6,773 nucleotides of DNA from the NCBI GenBank assembly GCA_028678885.1, contig JAJRCP010000030.1, forward strand, positions 1 to 6,773, written 5' to 3'. Numbering within the stretch: position 1 is the first letter of the stretch; each line of letters starts with the position of its first letter. The translations under genes were made by a program, and so were the position numbers. Below are positions 5,978 to 6,773 of this stretch, piece after piece. Source of the DNA: Methanomicrobiales archaeon. Lineage in GTDB: Archaea > Halobacteriota > Methanomicrobia > Methanomicrobiales > JACTUA01. The notes under the pieces were generated by a model. That model saw nothing but the letters and a program-made list of their open reading frames with translations. It was not told the DNA's origin and ran no database searches.

Positions 5978-6773
5978 CTAGCCACTTCCTTTCTTAGGGA
6001 GTAAGGGGGTATCCCTTACCCAGTCCACGTCACTCCGGTAGAGCTGGCGTAGATCCTTCAGACCCATCTTCAGCATCGCTACCCGGGAGACACCCAGCCC
6101 CCAGGCAAGCACCGGATGCGAGATGCCGCAGGGAGCGGTTACTTCTTGCCGGAAGACTCCGGCGCCCCCAAGCTCCACCCATCCCAGACCATCCACCCAG
6201 ACCTCCGGCTCCACACTCGGTTCTGTATAAGGGAAATACCCAGGCCGGAACCGGACGTTCTCGAATCCCATCCGCAGGTAGAACTCGCGGAGGATCCCGA
6301 GCAGGTGGCGGAAGTTCACACCCGTATCCATCACAATTCCTTCCAGCTGCTCGAACTCCGGGAGATGCGTGGGATCAATCGCCTCTCTCCGGTATACACG
6401 CCCGATGCAGAAGGCCTTCACCGGTGGATCCGGGTGACGGGTCAGATGCTGGATGGTGAGGCTGGTGGTATGGGTGCGGAGCACACACCGCCGGGCCTTT
6501 TCCTGGTCCCAGAAACCTCCCCAGCCAGTGGAGGAGGTCGTTCCTCCCCGTTCATGAGTATCCCGCACGGCCTCCCAACTTCTGGGGAGCGCCTCCATAA
6601 TATCTAGGTAGAAGGTGTCCTGCATCTCCCGTGCAGGATGATCCTGGGGCTGGAAGAGGGCATCGAAGTTCCAGTAGGAGCTCTGGACGATATCCCCGTA
6701 GATCTCGGTGAATCCCATCTGCAGAAGATTCTGCCTCATCTCATCGAGGAGGCGCTGATAGGGATGGATCTTA
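5978..6773 (-). CDS. pheS: Phenylalanyl-tRNA synthetase alpha subunit, C-terminal part
   Basis: This is the catalytic subunit of PheRS. The gene is cut by the right edge: the frame stays open to 6773 and reads KIHPYQRLLDE ahead of the methionine at 6739, which is therefore internal and not the start. The 264 residues present cover the class II aminoacylation domain. Counting from that methionine, they include the motif 1 region with MGFTEI (8-13) and WNFDALFQPQDHP (23-35), RTHTTSLTIQ (88-97), motif 2 with FCIGRVYRRE (110-119) and THLPEFEQLEG (124-134), the phenylalanine-pocket stretch PGYFPYTEPSVE (166-177), and motif 3 with GLGVSRVAML (214-223). Archaeal PheS is normally about 480-500 residues, so the N-terminal winged-helix tRNA-contacting region lies outside the window. 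The stop codon is TAG, immediately followed by pheT. Confidence 0.97.
   Translation of the reverse strand, partial: KIHPYQRLLDEMRQNLLQMGFTEIYGDIVQSSYWNFDALFQPQDHPAREMQDTFYLDIMEALPRSWEAVRDTHERGGTTSSTGWGGFWDQEKARRCVLRTHTTSLTIQHLTRHPDPPVKAFCIGRVYRREAIDPTHLPEFEQLEGIVMDTGVNFRHLLGILREFYLRMGFENVRFRPGYFPYTEPSVEPEVWVDGLGWVELGGAGVFRQEVTAPCGISHPVLAWGLGVSRVAMLKMGLKDLRQLYRSDVDWVRDTPLLPKKGSG
5983..5990 (-). promoter_or_regulatory. Shine-Dalgarno site for pheT inside pheS
   Basis: The minus strand reads AGGAAGTG, 7 of 8 matches to AGGAGGTG, with 5 nt before the pheT ATG. It lies in the last codons of pheS, so a ribosome ending pheS would cover it. This favours coupled re-initiation. Confidence 0.65.

Noticed and set aside
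6737..6739. Possible pheS start at the methionine codon
   Set aside because: The frame is open upstream to the window edge and encodes HPYQRLLDE, which fits the conserved region before motif 1.

Overview
This window looks like a piece of a moderately GC-rich archaeal chromosome, most likely a methanogen of the Methanomicrobiales type. The evidence is the archaeal form of both phenylalanyl-tRNA synthetase subunits, a short archaeal-type S-adenosylhomocysteinase homologue whose base-pocket residues fit the methanogen S-inosylhomocysteine hydrolase, an OGG1-family glycosylase, AT-rich TATA-like elements at start regions and few strong Shine-Dalgarno sites. The taxon is inferred from protein style, not from a search.

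Layout from left to right: a minus-strand pair made of a small exported or lipid-anchored protein with an emfourin-like domain pattern (735-1223) and an unnamed conserved protein with a GDIGDFGKYGLLR motif (33-731). Then come a plus-strand 8-oxoguanine DNA glycosylase (1273-2130), a minus-strand SAH/SIH hydrolase (2100-3329), plus-strand hisF (3577-4383), and a minus-strand pheS-pheT operon (pheT 4325-5977; pheS 5978 to beyond the right edge, so only its C-terminal 264 residues are present). Nearly all of the window is coding. The longest gene-free stretch is 247 bp (3330-3576) between the hydrolase and hisF, and it holds the promoters of both.

Apart from the two minus-strand pairs, the genes alternate in direction. 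Both convergent pairs overlap at their tails (31 and 59 nt), and both tandem pairs are joined in the same reading frame with only a stop codon, or a stop plus one codon, between them. The two starts at the divergent pair are 49 bp apart with one AT-rich box midway, which would fit two leaderless transcripts from one bidirectional element.

Functionally this is mainly housekeeping: DNA repair, methyl-cycle recycling, histidine/purine linkage and tRNA charging. I see no mobile element, CRISPR array, RNA gene or defence cluster. The points most worth a second look are the substituted base-contact residues in the hydrolase (predicting S-inosylhomocysteine as substrate), the replaced cytosine-contact residues in the OGG homologue, and the unnamed protein at the left end.
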